This document shows positions 44,918 to 56,301 of a DNA stretch of 64,000 nt, piece by piece (the first letter of the stretch is position 1; the number at the start of each line of letters is the position of its first letter). The stretch is from Eucommia ulmoides (lineage: Eukaryota > Streptophyta > Magnoliopsida > Garryales > Eucommiaceae): assembly GCA_016647705.1 (NCBI GenBank), contig CM028334.1, forward strand, positions 6,677,046 through 6,741,045. The letters are read 5' to 3'. Both the position numbers and the translations under genes were made by a program. The notes under the pieces were generated by a model that ran no database searches, was not told where the DNA came from, and saw nothing but the letters and a program-made list of their open reading frames with translations.

Positions 44918-45084
44918 TATATTATCCAATTTACCCCAAAGGAAGCTAACAAATGTGTTGACTTTCTTGCAAAGAAAGGAACGAGCGGATCAATGGAGCT
45001 AAATATGATGGAATCACCGCCCGAAGATATGGAGATACTAGTGTTGTTGGAAATGGAGGAAGAAGCCTTTGATAAAGGCCCGTA
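44918..45084 (+). pseudogene. RNase H-like fragment (LINE type)
   Basis: The frame reads YIIQFTPKEANKCVDFLAKK, GTSGSMELNMMESPPEDMEI and ends EEEAFDKGP. The EAN.C.DFLAK.G...ESPP pattern is the C-terminal end of the plant RNase H-like domain found in LINE relics and small RNase H-like genes. No RT lies upstream because the Harbinger fragment abuts it. Confidence 0.7.
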
Positions 45085-45717
45085 GCTTTGTTTTGTATTA
45101 CGTTTATTACGAATATATATAATAGAGAGAAAATATATATCTAATGTATCGAGACGTACAAACATTATTCTAAGAAAAGATATATCTCCTGGGTTAAATG
45201 GAAAACCTCTCTCAAGATACAACGATTCAGGGAGTCAATGTGTAAGCAGAACATCCCTATAATGAACTGATCGTGAATCCCATTGTTAAATAGTGAGCCC
45301 CTTTCAAGATACAACGATTCAAGAAGTCAATGTGCAAGCAGGACATCCCTATAATGAATTGATCACAAATATCATTCTCCATATTAAATCATCAACTAAA
45401 TAATATATGTATAATATAATACAACATCACTTCTCTCTATTTATATATCTCAATAAAATCACGCTCGCTATTTCATATAACATCATATTTTTTCTCTATT
45501 TTTTTCTATATTTCTCTATACATTCTTTCATACCTAAACATCTTATATAGGATATGGATTATATACCTCTTAGTGTAATATTAAATACTCATAATTTTGT
45601 AAGTAATAAAATCACTACTTATGCACATAAATTATTTTAAAAAAAAAAACTCAAAATACACAAGGGAATTAGTTACTAACAACAACGAGACTTCCCAAGC
45701 ACCAATCACATAAGGGC
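45085..45717. repeat. AT-rich spacer with a 92 bp duplication
   Basis: TCAAGATACAACGATTCA, GTCAATGTG(T/C)AAGCAG and ACATCCCTATAATGAA occur twice, about 92 bp apart (from 45212 and 45304). The rest is AT-rich with nothing recognisable. Confidence 0.75.
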
Positions 45718-45873
45718 TTAGCTATATTCACTCCTGTTTTTAGCCAACTTGTCCGCAATTGGATTTTCTTCTCTCCGAACATAAAAGAAGCTAACCCAAC
45801 CAATATCTCGCATAAACTTGAAACAATGATTAAAGATAAAGTTCAACTTCCAAGCTTTATTCTCCGCCCCACA
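45718..45873 (-). pseudogene. RNase H-like fragment, minus strand
   Basis: The minus strand reads CGAENKAWKLNFIFNHCFKF, MRDIGWVSFFYVRREENPIA and DKLAKNRSEYS then TAA at 45718-45720. VRREEN..ADKLAK is the end of an RNase H-like domain, as in plant LINEs. Its N-terminal side is cut off by the LTR starting at 45874. Confidence 0.72.
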
Positions 45874-47474
45874 TGTAATGCCCTAGAAATTTATATTTTC
45901 GAAAATATTATTTCAATATTTTGAGGACGGTTTTGTGAATTTGTGGTATAAATATATACTTAATAAATTTTTGGAGTTAAATGTTAAATTTATATTTTTA
46001 AAAATATTATTTTAAAAATTTTGAGTTGTTTTGTATATTATGAAAAGTTATAGATAATATTTGATATTTTGGGGAAATAAGTGTAATTATTGGGTTTAAT
46101 ATAAATTACTTTATAATTATAAGGTGTTAAATATAATTTTTAATTCTGAAGAATTAAGCAATCAAATTTGTGGACATGAAATTAACAAAAAGAAAAAAAA
46201 GAAAAAAAAAGATGTGGCCATGAACTTGTCTCCGTTACCTATATATATATATATATATATACTTACTTTACACATTGCCCGTGGATGTGTGTGGAGTGAT
46301 AATAATAATAATAATAATAATGAAATAAGAGGATTCTCATTATGATAAGGATTAACCAAATTCCTTATATATATATATATATAGTAAACAAAAAGAGAAA
46401 TGAAAAAGGAAACGGGAGTTCTGCAGGCACATATAATAGGCATATATATCAAACTTACAATGGATATATATATAATGTCTTCGGGCGAAAAAATATATAT
46501 ATGGATTTCGGTTCGGAATTTCCACTCGAATTTTAGGTAAAATTCTTAACTCTTTTAATATATATAGTTAATTTTCCTACTGTGTGATTTATATTATTAT
46601 TGTTGTAGAATTTTAACTGTTAAATTTTATGAAATAATTATAATTATGTGAAAATTATATCAATGTGTTTAATTTGTTGTATCAATTAAATGCACGTATT
46701 AGAGGGATTGAAATTCTACTAAGCATTGGCTCACAACCCCACAGTTTCGATTACAGGACTGATGAGAGGGAAACGACGACAGGATTTTTAGTTGAATTTC
46801 TATTTAAAAGGGAAATAGTTGTATTTACTATTCACCGTTGTATAATCGATTCGATTAATCGATAAATTATAAATTCGATAAGTATAATTATCGCCGCCGC
46901 ATTGTAAATTAAAATATTTTTATAAAACGAATTTTTAATTACTTGTCATCGTCATATTGTAAAATTTATCAGATTGTATAAAATAAATATTGGTCTCCCT
47001 TAATCCAATGTAAAATGTTCAAAGGATATATATATATATATATAGGTGATGTTTGATAGCATGGAATTGGAGCCGTGGAATTAGAATTTGGAATGAAAAT
47101 GTTGAAAAAAAAGAAAAGAAATAGCCTTTCCACCTATTGTTTGAAATCAAAAAACAAATTGAATGATGTCAAAAACAAATTGAATGGCATCACCTTTTTT
47201 TGGAAACTTTTTTTTTACACGTTTGGCCCCCCAATTTTTAATGGGCTTAATCACCTGTATCCCAATAGTAGTTGTAATTGAATTCGAAATAATTGTATTG
47301 ATTTTTCACTGTTGTAAAATTGATTCGATAAATTGACAAATTGTAATTGTCGCCGTCGCAAAAAAAAAAAAAAAAATCTTCGATTTATGAGACAAAATAT
47401 TTATCTTTCGGTTTTAGTGTTAATTCTCCAAGGGGAGAAATTGCGTGGCGGCCCTAGGAAACCGAGTCGTTACA
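45874..47474 (+). repeat. 5' LTR of element E
   Basis: It runs TGTAATGCCCTAGAAATT to GAGTCGTTACA. The first 850 bp match the 3' LTR, including (AT)n and (AAT)n runs. About 46806-46905 is repeated at 47285-47358 with roughly 380 bp between that includes unmatched sequence (47040-47280), possibly a small insertion. Confidence 0.82.
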
Positions 47475-47477
47475 TAG

Positions 47478-47489
47478 TGATATCAGAAC
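47478..47489 (+). other. Primer-binding site of element E
   Basis: TGATATCAGAAC, three bases after the LTR, is two changes from the initiator-tRNA-Met site TGGTATCAGAGC. Confidence 0.7.
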
Positions 47490-48137
47490 GAGTTTGTGAC
47501 CGCCCTATGCTTCGGTTATGATACCCATTATTTATAATAAATTGTCTAATATTTAAAAATAATAATTTTAGTACAATTCATAATTTATTATATTATTGTG
47601 AAAAAAAAAAAAAAAAAAAAAAGTGGCATTTGGTTAATGTTGTTGCTTTTCTGTTTCTATTATTTTTTACATTTTTTTTGTCATTTGCTTATTCTTTTAA
47701 AGTTATCTCACAAAGCAACTGTAAAAAAAATATAAATAAAAAAAATAAAAAATTATAATAGTGAGTTCACCAAATTAAAAGGGTAAAGTTGAATTATTAT
47801 TTTTATTCAGGGTTATTTTTCCATTTAACAACATTCAACATAGAATGTAAACTATTACACTTTTAGTAGGAGTTCTTAGAGGTTTAGTTTAACCTTTTTG
47901 TAGCATCTGGGTTCAAAGTGCAATGCACTTAGATTGCATGTGTTTCATTGGAAGTGGGCATAATTTTTTTGGGTAAGCCTAGGCATTTGGGCAGTGGATG
48001 CTTATGAATTATGATTTATGAATCTATTTGATTACTCTTAATTTAAATTAAGAAACTCTCAATTTAAATTTGTTAAATTAATAATTAATTGTTTGTGTCT
48101 AAAATTATATATTTATTGTTTGTATTGTCTAGAAAAT

Positions 48138-48371
48138 AAGTGTTTTAGATGATTCTAATGTCACTCAATATGATGATAGTACACCTATATAGTGATATGT
48201 TACAAAAATGAAAAAATTTAGACCAGAGGAAGAAATCTAAGAATTCAATGCAATTTTTGTAATCCAACTTGGAGGGGTTCATATTCTAGGGTTAAGGCTC
48301 ATTTAATAAAAATCCAAGGCCATGGAATTGAAGAGTTTAGATATAGTCTTTTGGTGCATGTTACCTGATAA
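48138..48371 (+). pseudogene. hAT transposase BED zinc-finger relic
   Basis: The plus strand reads YVTKMKKFRPEEEI, a stop, then (in a shifted frame) QCNFCNPTWRGSYSRVKAHL and IKIQGHGIEEFRYSLLVHVT before a TGA. Plant hAT transposases begin with a BED finger of the form W.YV.....GG....CNFC...(F/R)GSYSRVKAHLL(K)I.G.GI, which this matches well, with CX2C and the His of AHL visible. The catalytic domain is not present nearby. Confidence 0.75.
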
Positions 48372-48524
48372 GTTTTAGGATTACGATTAAAGGCATTGAT
48401 TGTTTATTTAGGAAATCAGTTATGACCAAGTACACTTATTGGCACCAATAGTAAGTTAATTAAGACTCAGTGAGTGGTGGTTTAGTAATGGACCATAGGA
48501 TTTTCCATTGAATTAGAAATAGTA

Positions 48525-49800
48525 ATTTATAGGTGTCTTTGTCTTCTATATAAATCATCAAATAATATTTTCATATTAGAGTGTGGAAAAAAAATGTTGA
48601 TGAAAATAGACAGTTTTACGATGATTAATGGATTAAGTAAAATTTGAAAAGTAGAAAAAAAAATTATTTTTATTATCCTGCTATGCCATAAGTGTCTTCT
48701 CGTCAGGAGGGCATGTCCTGCGAAATGTGGATATATGTTGTCACCTATCAGACAAGTCCTGCAGGGTGGATATATGTTGTTATCTGTCAGGCAAGTCTTA
48801 CAGGGTGGTTACTCCAACCATTGGAGATATGAAATGAGCTTGACACTGATAGCCACTTTAGATGGCACAATTGTACAAGTTACGGTACTATCGTAACTTC
48901 CGATCATGAAGTTAAATGATCCTATGGCTAGTAGGAAAATATGTGCGATATTTTATTATATATCAAAATCATTTGATTGGTTGATTTAAAAGCATCATTT
49001 TATTGTAATGGTAGCAGTGAAATTTTATTCCGGCCTGTTGTGTAATTATATTATATTATATTTTAAAAAGTGGTATTTGAAAAATATACTTGATCCATAA
49101 ATTCTTTTTATATTATGAAGACAGCGTGTGCAATATCTTCTATGTAAATTGTCAAATTATATTTTCGTACTAAAATGTGAAAAATGGAGTTTATTAAAAT
49201 GGATTATTTTATAACGTTACGCGGATCAAGTAAATTTTTAAATGTAGAAAGTGGTTTTTATTATCCGACTATACCATAATTATTTTCTTGTCAAGAAGGC
49301 ATGTCCTGCGAAATGTGGATATATGTTATTACCTGTCCGGTAAGTCCTGTAGGGTGGATATATATTATTACCTGTCAGGCAAGTCCTGCAGGATGGATAT
49401 ATATGTTGTTACCTGTCATACATGTCCTGCAGGGTGGTTGCTCTTACCATTGGAGATATTAAATAGTTTTGGCACTGATAACCACCTTAGATGGCACAGT
49501 TGGACAGGATACAGTACCGTTATAACTCTTGATCGTGAGGTAAACAATTCTATAACAAACAAGAAAGTATGTTATTTTATTATATACAAGTGAATTGACC
49601 AATTGATTTAAATTCGGTTGTTCTATTACGGTGATATTTTGTTAAGTTTTGGATATTGCCCAATGCGGTTATACTTTATTGGAAAATAGATTTTGATAAA
49701 AATACTTGATCCATAAAATACTTTTATACTACGAAGACAGTACACCTATAAAAAATAACTCGGATAGATATTGATCCACTACTAGCGTTAGGTGGAGTCA
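48525..49800. repeat. Duplicated LTR-like block of about 610 bp
   Basis: 48530-49130 and 49140-49745 are direct, diverged copies. Each has TCTTCTAT(A/G)TAAAT, GCATGTCCTGCGAAATGTGG, CCTGTCAGGCAAGTCCTGCA repeats, GATGGCACA and the hairpin box (48902-48921; 49531-49549). The right copy is followed by GACAGTACACCTATAAAAAA and GCGTTAGGTGGAGTC, a block also found in the 2.8 kb LTRs (25179-25251). Confidence 0.82.
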
Positions 49801-50029
49801 GAGTGTGAGGTCATTATAAGACTAGTGAGAGCCAATTGTTACTTGAAAATGTTAATTTTAATTGTTTTAGCTTAATTAGTGTTGTAGAAATGTGAGTGGG
49901 GGATTTATGTAATATTTTGTTTATATAGTTTGCGTAAGTGTTGAATTCAGTATTGAACTCGTTATGTTACGTGGTTTTGGAGACGTAATTATGTGATTTG
50001 AGATGTATTTAATTTTTTTATAGTTTGAC

Positions 50030-50335
50030 ACGTATTTAGATGTTTAAAACGTATTTGAGACATATTTATATGTTTGTGACATATTTGCGTGTTTCCAGAT
50101 ATATGGTTTCAGATATATTTATGGGATTGACACGTATTTATGTGATTCATATGTATTCATGTATTTCGATATATATTTTGGTTGTGGAGATGTGTTTATG
50201 TATTTTGATACGTATTTACGTGGTTCGGTTTTATTTATATGTTTTGAGATGTATTTATATGATTTTAACGTATTTAGGTGTTTTGACACATATTTATGTG
50301 TTTGAAAAGTGTTTATATATTTTAGACGTATTGCG
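50030..50335. repeat. Degenerate minisatellite, about 20-25 bp units
   Basis: Variants of GACACGTATTTATGTGTTT repeat about a dozen times (for example ACATATTTATATGTTTGTG, ACGTATTTACGTGGTTCGG). The frame across it is accidental. Confidence 0.75.
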
Positions 50336-50784
50336 AAAAATTTATTATTATAAGTTTGGATGGTGTTGATATTTATGAAAAAATTTACAAGATTATTGAA
50401 ATTTTAATGTGGATATTGGGATTGATTATTTTTAATCTCAGTGGACAGTCCACAAAGAATTGGACTATCTGCTGGATAAGATGTTGGTTGTGATATGTTG
50501 TCTTGAAATGTTAGATGAAAATTGAAAAATGTTGGTCATGAGATATAGTAGTGGACTTGAAAAGTCATGCCAAGTGAAAAAATTATTGAGGTCGTAGATT
50601 TGTTGGAATTGAGATAAATCTAATTCAGTGAGACTACCGTAATATTTTAAAGATATATTGTTATTTACTACTATTTATTTCAAAATAGCACAATGGGAGC
50701 GTGATGGTGACATTCGGTTATTATTGTTTAACCGAGACTGACTAGTATAGTGCGATTCTGAATTTTTATTGCTTAAACAAAATT

Positions 50785-50816
50785 TCGAGGATGAAATTTA
50801 TTTAAGGGAGATAAAT
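50785..50816 (+). other. End of pol and polypurine tract of element E
   Basis: TTTCGAGGATGAAATTT followed by AAGGGAGATAAAT directly precedes the LTR start TGTAATATCCCAG. Confidence 0.75.
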
Positions 50817-51235
50817 TGTAATATCCCAGAAATTTATATTTTCGAAAATATTATTTCAAAATTTTGAGGACGGTTTTGTGAATTTGTGGTATAAATATAT
50901 ACTTGACAAATTTTTGGAGTTAAACATTAAATTTATATTTTTGAAAATATTATTTTAAAATTTTTGGGTTGTTTTATATATTATGAAAATTTATAGATAA
51001 TATTTGATAATTTTGAAGAGATAAATGTAATTATTGAGTTTAATATGAATTATTTTATAATTATGAGGTGTTAAATGTAAGTTTTAATTCTTAAGAATTA
51101 AGTAATCAAATTTGTGGACATGAAATTAACAAAAAAAAAAAAAGGGATGTGGCCATGAACTTGTCTCGGTTACCTATATATATATATACACACGCTTTAC
51201 ATATTACACGTGGGTGTGTGTGGAGTGATCATAAG

Positions 51236-51296
<61 letters not shown>

Positions 51297-51335
51297 AATA
51301 AGATGATTCTCATTATGATAAGGATCAACCAAATT

Positions 51336-51390
<55 letters not shown>

Positions 51391-51652
51391 GTCTTTGGGC
51401 GGAATTTTTTTTTATCGATTTCGATTCGGAATTTTGACTCGGATTGCAGACAGAATTTTTAACTTTTTTAATATATGTAGTTAATTTTTCTACTGTGTGA
51501 TTTATGTTATTATTGTTATTGGATTTTAACTGTTAAATTTTATGAAATAATTATGATTATATGAAAATTATGTGAAAATCATACTAATGTGTTTTATTTG
51601 TTGTATAAATTAAATGCACGTATTAGAGGAGTTAAAATTTTACTGAGCGTTT
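50817..51652 (+). repeat. 3' LTR of element E, truncated by element F
   Basis: It follows the 5' LTR up to TTTACTGAGCGTTTTA (5' copy: CTACTAAGCATTGG) and then gives way to element F. It has a long (AAT)n run (51237-51292) and (AT)n (51338-51387). The missing part of the LTR does not resume at 59021. Confidence 0.82.
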
Positions 51653-52163
51653 TATCACAGACTTACTTTCCCGAAGAAATTGTACGACACTTAGCCCCGA
51701 TTCCAACCTCTTGGAAGTGCTAAGTAAGCCTTATGAAGACAAACTACTAAACAAACTTTAAGAAGGAACAAATGAAAGAAAACTAGAAAGCTTACAAGAG
51801 TAGGAGAACAAGAGAGAGCTTGGGAGAATGAGAGCTTATATTAGTTCATTCCCAACTTGGTGAGAAGCAAGTGAGTTTTCTCCCCTTTATATAGGCCAAG
51901 GGCCTTATAATGGACGACCGAGATCATTTCGATCTAACGGCTACAATCAATCATCTAGAGAATTCTACTAGATATTTACAAAAGAGAGTTCTAGAAAAAA
52001 ATGTATCTAGGGTGCTCCACATTTCTCTATAATACCCTAAAATATTCTAGAAAATGGGAAGCCTCTAAGAGTACCTACTTCCCCTACCCTATATATACAA
52101 GACTTACCTTCCATACTTAGAGAGTTTCTCTAGTAGGAAGGCTAATGTGTATGGGGCGTTATA
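51653..52163 (-). repeat. 3' LTR of element F
   Basis: The plus strand runs TATCACAGACTTACTTTCCC to ATGGGGCGTTATA; the outermost bases have mutated relative to the other LTR (TGTCATGGACTT, GGGGTGTTACA). A TATATAAA-type box lies near 51885 on the minus strand. The polypurine tract AATAAGTGGGGGAGAA abuts it on the minus strand (52164-52179). Confidence 0.9.
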
Positions 52164-52174
52164 TTCTCCCCCAC

Positions 52175-53068
52175 TTATTCTCGCAACGTCCTCGTCGTAC
52201 CTTCATCCTTAAACCTCTGGATGTGATCCGCGACTTTCCAAAGTTGGTCTTTATGTTCCCAGCTTGCTTCACTATCTGGCAGGTTCTTCCACTTGACAAA
52301 ATACTCGTGGTAATTTGGCACACCTCTTCTCCGTATGACCTGATCGGCTAGTATGCAATCAACCTCTTTGTCGAAAGATGTGACTACCGCAGTTGGCGCC
52401 CATTTTGATACCCCGCGTCTTGGTTCTTCTGTGTCTTCATGATATGGCTTTAAGAAACTGGCGTGGAAAACAGGGTGAATCTTTAACTTGGATGGGAGAA
52501 GGAATATGTAGGAGACCTTCCCCACACGTTTTATCACTGGAAATGGACCCTCGTAACACCGAACAAGGCCCTTGTGAACTTTGCGTAGAGATTTGAACTG
52601 TTGCGGCAAAAGTTTTAGAAGAACCAAGTCCCCTTCCTTGAACTCTAGCAGCCGTCTAGACTTGTCCGCCCATTTCTTCATTTTCTTGGCCGATTTATCT
52701 AGGTACACCCTAGCCATATCAATTTATTCGTTCCACGCCTTAGCAAATTTGTACGCTGCTGGACTCTTCCCATCATAACTTGTTGCTAAGGCGTTGGGTG
52801 TCAAAGGTTGCCTTTCTGTAACAATCTAGAAAGGACTTTGGTCGGTCGCCTCATTCTTTTGAAGATTGTACGAGAATTGTGCCACGTTAAGCAATTTGAC
52901 CCAATCAGTTTGGTTGGCACTAACGTAGTGCCGCAAATATAACTCCAACAAGGCGTTGATTCATTCTGTTTGTCCATCGATTTGTGGATGGAAGCTTGTT
53001 GAGAAGTCCAAGTCCGTCCCTAGTAGCTTGAACAACTCCGTCCAGAATCGACCGGTGAATCGAGGATC
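52175..53068 (-). pseudogene. Integrase C-terminus and chromodomain of element F
   Basis: The intact frame 52175-52717 reads KFKEGDLVLLKLLP-like FKEGDLVLLKLLPQQFKSLR, YEGPFPVIKRVGKVSYIFLL, KIHPVFHASFLKPYHED and then a chromodomain: EVDCILADQVIRRRGVPNYH, EYFVKWKNLPDSEASWEHKD, ending TTRTLRE. Chromodomains direct integration to marked chromatin; the conserved aromatic positions (Y, W, W) are present. Upstream, readable across stops, is [10 protein letters not shown] with the catalytic Glu. Confidence 0.9.
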
Positions 53069-53700
53069 TTAATCACTGACGATATGTTGAGGGACTCCCC
53101 ATAGCTTTACCACATTCTTAAAAAAGAGTCGGGCTGCCTCCTCTGTAGTACAGTCGGTTGGTACAGGGATGAATGTGGCATATTTGCTGAATCGATCGAC
53201 TACCACCACAATGCTCCCACAGCCTTCCGACTTTGGTAGCGCTGATATGAAGTCCATGGAAACAGTCTCCCATGGTCGCTCTGGTATGGGCAGCGGTTCT
53301 AGTAGTCCTGCTGGGTGTTGTTGTTCCACCTTATCTTGCTGACAGATAAGACAAGTTCTGACGTAGGCCTTTATGTCGTCCCGCATACAAGGCCAATAGT
53401 AAGCGTCCTTCATTAGCGCCATGGTGCGCCTCATACCCGGATGTCCCGGCCAACTTTGAGACATGGTTTTTCTTCATTAACTCCTTCTGAAGGTTTTGCC
53501 ACTTGGGGACATAGAGTCTGTCCCCCTTCGTATACAGAAGATTGTCCCTTAGCCAAAAGCGTCGCGTCTTCCCCTCATTGGCCATGCTAACAAGACTCTT
53601 GGCTAGATGATCATGTTGTAGTCCCTACTTGATGCAATCTAGCAACGGGTATTTGGGACTACTCATAGATGCTAGCTTGGCCTTACAACTTAAGGCATCT
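53069..53700 (-). pseudogene. Integrase zinc finger and core of element F
   Basis: Minus-strand HPGMRRTMALMKDAYYWPCM, VRTCLICQQDK supplies the second His and the two Cys of the HHCC finger; the first His lies across a frameshift near 53440. The core follows: PWETVSMDFISALPKSEGCG (first Asp), VVVVDRFSKYATFIPVP and WGVPQHIVSD (second Asp), then a stop at 53069. Together with the Glu downstream, all three catalytic residues are visible. Confidence 0.88.
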
Positions 53701-54298
53701 GCTACCACGTTCACTCGCCCGGGCTTGTACTCGAGTTGATAGTCAAATTCTGCAAGAAAATACTACCAACTGCTTTCTTTGGACTTAGCTTCGTTTGCGT
53801 CTAGAAATAGCTTGTGGCAACATTGTCGGTCATGATAACAAATCGAGATCCTAAGAGATAATGTTGTCATATTCGTAGGCAATGAACAACAACAGTCATC
53901 TGTTTTTCTTGGATAGTATAGTGCCTCTCAGTGTCATTTAATTTTTGACTTTCGTATACCACAGGATGTCCCTCCTGCATAAGAACCCCTCCAATAGCAA
54001 AGTTGGAGGCATCTGTGTGAACTTCGTAAGGCTTGGAGTAGTTGGGCAAACATAAGACTAACTCTTTCGAGACAGCCTTCTTCAAGTCTATAAAGGCATT
54101 TTGGCATTTTTTGGACCATTCTCATGCTTTGCCTTTCTTTAAGAGGTTGGTAAGAAGGGCGGCTCGAGCAAAATAACTCTTGCTAAAATGCCGGTAATAA
54201 TTGACAAGTCCCAAGAATGAGCGTAACTCTGTCACTTTTGTAGGCGGTTCCCAATCTTGAATCGCTTTCACCTTGTATGTTTCCATCATAATCTTCCC
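53701..54298 (-). pseudogene. RNase H of element F
   Basis: Minus strand: VTELRSFLGLVNYYRHFSKS (RT connection), then AVSKELVLCLPNYSKPYEVH, TDASNFAIGGVLMQEGHPVV and KLNDTERHYTIQEKQMTVVV. TDAS carries the first catalytic Asp. A stop near 54124 and a shift near 53867 interrupt it. Confidence 0.87.
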
Positions 54299-54739
54299 TT
54301 ATCGCACCTTGTGGCTAAGAAAAAGTACTTCTTCTTGTGTAAATGAACATTTTTCCATCTTGATGTAGAGTTCATTTTCGCGTAGTACTTGGAGGACTTG
54401 TCTGAGATGTTGGATATGTTCGTCTAGAGTCTCGCTATAAATAAGGATATCGTCCAAGTAGACTACGACGAATCGATCAAGGAACGGGTGGAAAATCTTG
54501 TTAATTAAAGTGCAAAATGTGGTTGGTGCATTGGTAAGGCCGAAAGGCATAACCAAGAATTCAAAGGAACCGTACCTTATAATGCACATTGTTTTGGACT
54601 CGTCTCCCTCCGTGATCCAGACTTGATAATACCCTGAGCGCAAGTCTAGCTTTGTGAAGTACCGGGCTTTGGCAAGTCGATCAAAGAGATCAAAGATCAA
54701 AAGAATCAGGTACTTGTTCTTGATCGTGATCTTTTTGAG
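54299..54739 (-). pseudogene. Reverse transcriptase of element F, second part
   Basis: Minus-strand KKITIKNKYLILLIFDLFDR, LAKARYFTKLDLRSGYYQVW, FLVMPFGLTNAPTTFCTLIN and VVVYLDDILIYSETLDEHIQ, with the YLDD box intact. It continues directly from RALN at 56304 when the solo LTR is removed. Confidence 0.93.
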
Positions 54740-56301
54740 TGATAGGTGTAAAATACTTATCTATTTCTAAACCGAATTTGCCATTTTTTGAGTATTTTAT
54801 TGAAGTTTTAATTGCGTTTTAGTTATTTTTTATATAAGTTAGGTTTAGGGACGTAAACAATTGACAAACCGAGCGAAATGGTGGGGAAAAAAGGTAAAGA
54901 AAAGATGAAAAAAATGGAGGTTTCAGGATCAGCTGAAATCCACCTAGGCGGAATTCCGTCAGAAGGTTAGAGTGCTGAAATGCTGATCTCCACCTAGGCG
55001 AAGCTTCCACTGCCTAGGCGGAATTCTGTCAGAAGGTTAGAGTGCTGAAATGCTGATCTCCGCCTATGCGAAGTTTCCACTGCCTAGGCAGAATTCCGTC
55101 AGAAGGTTGGAGTGCTGAAGTGCTTAAATCCGCCTAGGCGAAGAAACTACTGCCTAGGCGAAAATCAGTCAGAATGAAAGAAGATTAAGAAGTTAGTCCT
55201 CTGCCTAGGCGAAGAAACCACCACCTAGGCGGATTTCTAACTGACTTTACCTTTGCCTAAGCGAATAAACTACCGCCTAGGCGAATTTCTCATAATAGGG
55301 AAAATATCTGTTTAGATATTTTTGAAACCTTTGGCCTATATATACCCCTTTCCCACGTCAGAAAGGTGTAGTTAAGCATCCCTAACCCTAATATAGAGTT
55401 CTTAAGCTATCTTTGAGAGATCAAGGAGGAGGTTAATCATTTGGGCAAAGATGAATCATTTGTGGATTGATCATTAGCGATAGTGTAGCGTTTCACTTTC
55501 AGATTTGATCGTTATTCTCTTGTTTTTATCCTTGTAATTGCTTTTTCATATCTAATGATGTTGAATCACTCTTGTTTTGTATGGTATATGGCTAAGATCA
55601 TGTAGTATTAGTTAAATGTTACTTAGGTGTTGTTGAAATCATGTAATTGTTAGTTAAATGAATTAATATTACTTTAATGAATGTTTGTCTAAATTCGATT
55701 CTGTTTACCGTTATTCTTGATATTATGCTTGTATTGATAAACTGAGAATACGGGATTTGACACTCGGGAGAGGTAACCCCGGATTCGGACTAGGGTAAAC
55801 GTAACGTGACATTTTAACGACCCGAGAGGGCGTTAGAAGGTATGCAATCCATGACGTTGGCTCAAGACTCACGCGACCTAGGGTCATTAAGGTGTTGAGG
55901 GGGACTTCTTCGTTGATACGAAGTCATGTAATCCCCCGTCTTATACTCGGGAGAGGTGGCGGAGGAATTGTAGATACAGAGATTGTCGGAATAGATAAAC
56001 ACCATTATAGATAACTAAATGAAGTCAAGTATGCATTATGTGAAAGAAATTAATACCTAAGTAATTAGTGTAATTAGAACTAACCTAATAGTTGTCATTT
56101 ATCTTAGTAGATTAAATAGAATACAAACCATTTTTGAATAGTCGAGATAATATGAGACTATGCCAATCACCATATTCAACTAAATTACACCATTCCCAGT
56201 GGAACGATATTCGATCTTAAAAGATCCATTATATTAAAATTAGACCTCGTGCACTTGCGAGTAGTCATATACCGCGAGGACGTAAAATCCTGGCGCGTAC
56301 A
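54740..56301 (+). mobile_element. Solo LTR in RT of element F, flanked by TTGAG
   Basis: It begins TGATAGGTGTAAAATACT and ends GGCGCGTACA, with TTGAG at 54735-54739 and 56302-56306. Palindromic CGCCTAGGCG motifs fill 54940-55290, partly as a 72-73 bp tandem repeat containing CAGAAGGTTAGAGTGCTGAA. The ACTCGGGAGAGG core is at about 55762. Confidence 0.94.

Larger units (their letters stand above)
45874..51652 (+). mobile_element. Element E: decayed Del/Tekay-like retrotransposon
   Basis: A 5' LTR (45874-47474), PBS and a 3' LTR start (50817) frame a 3.3 kb interior. The last interior codons, AATTTCGAGGATGAAATTT then AAGGGAG, spell NFEDEI, the C-terminal end I know from Del/Tekay polyproteins, overlapping the polypurine tract. 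The rest of pol is absent. The interior instead has a hAT relic, duplicated LTR-like blocks and a degenerate minisatellite. Element F interrupts the 3' LTR. Confidence 0.75.
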
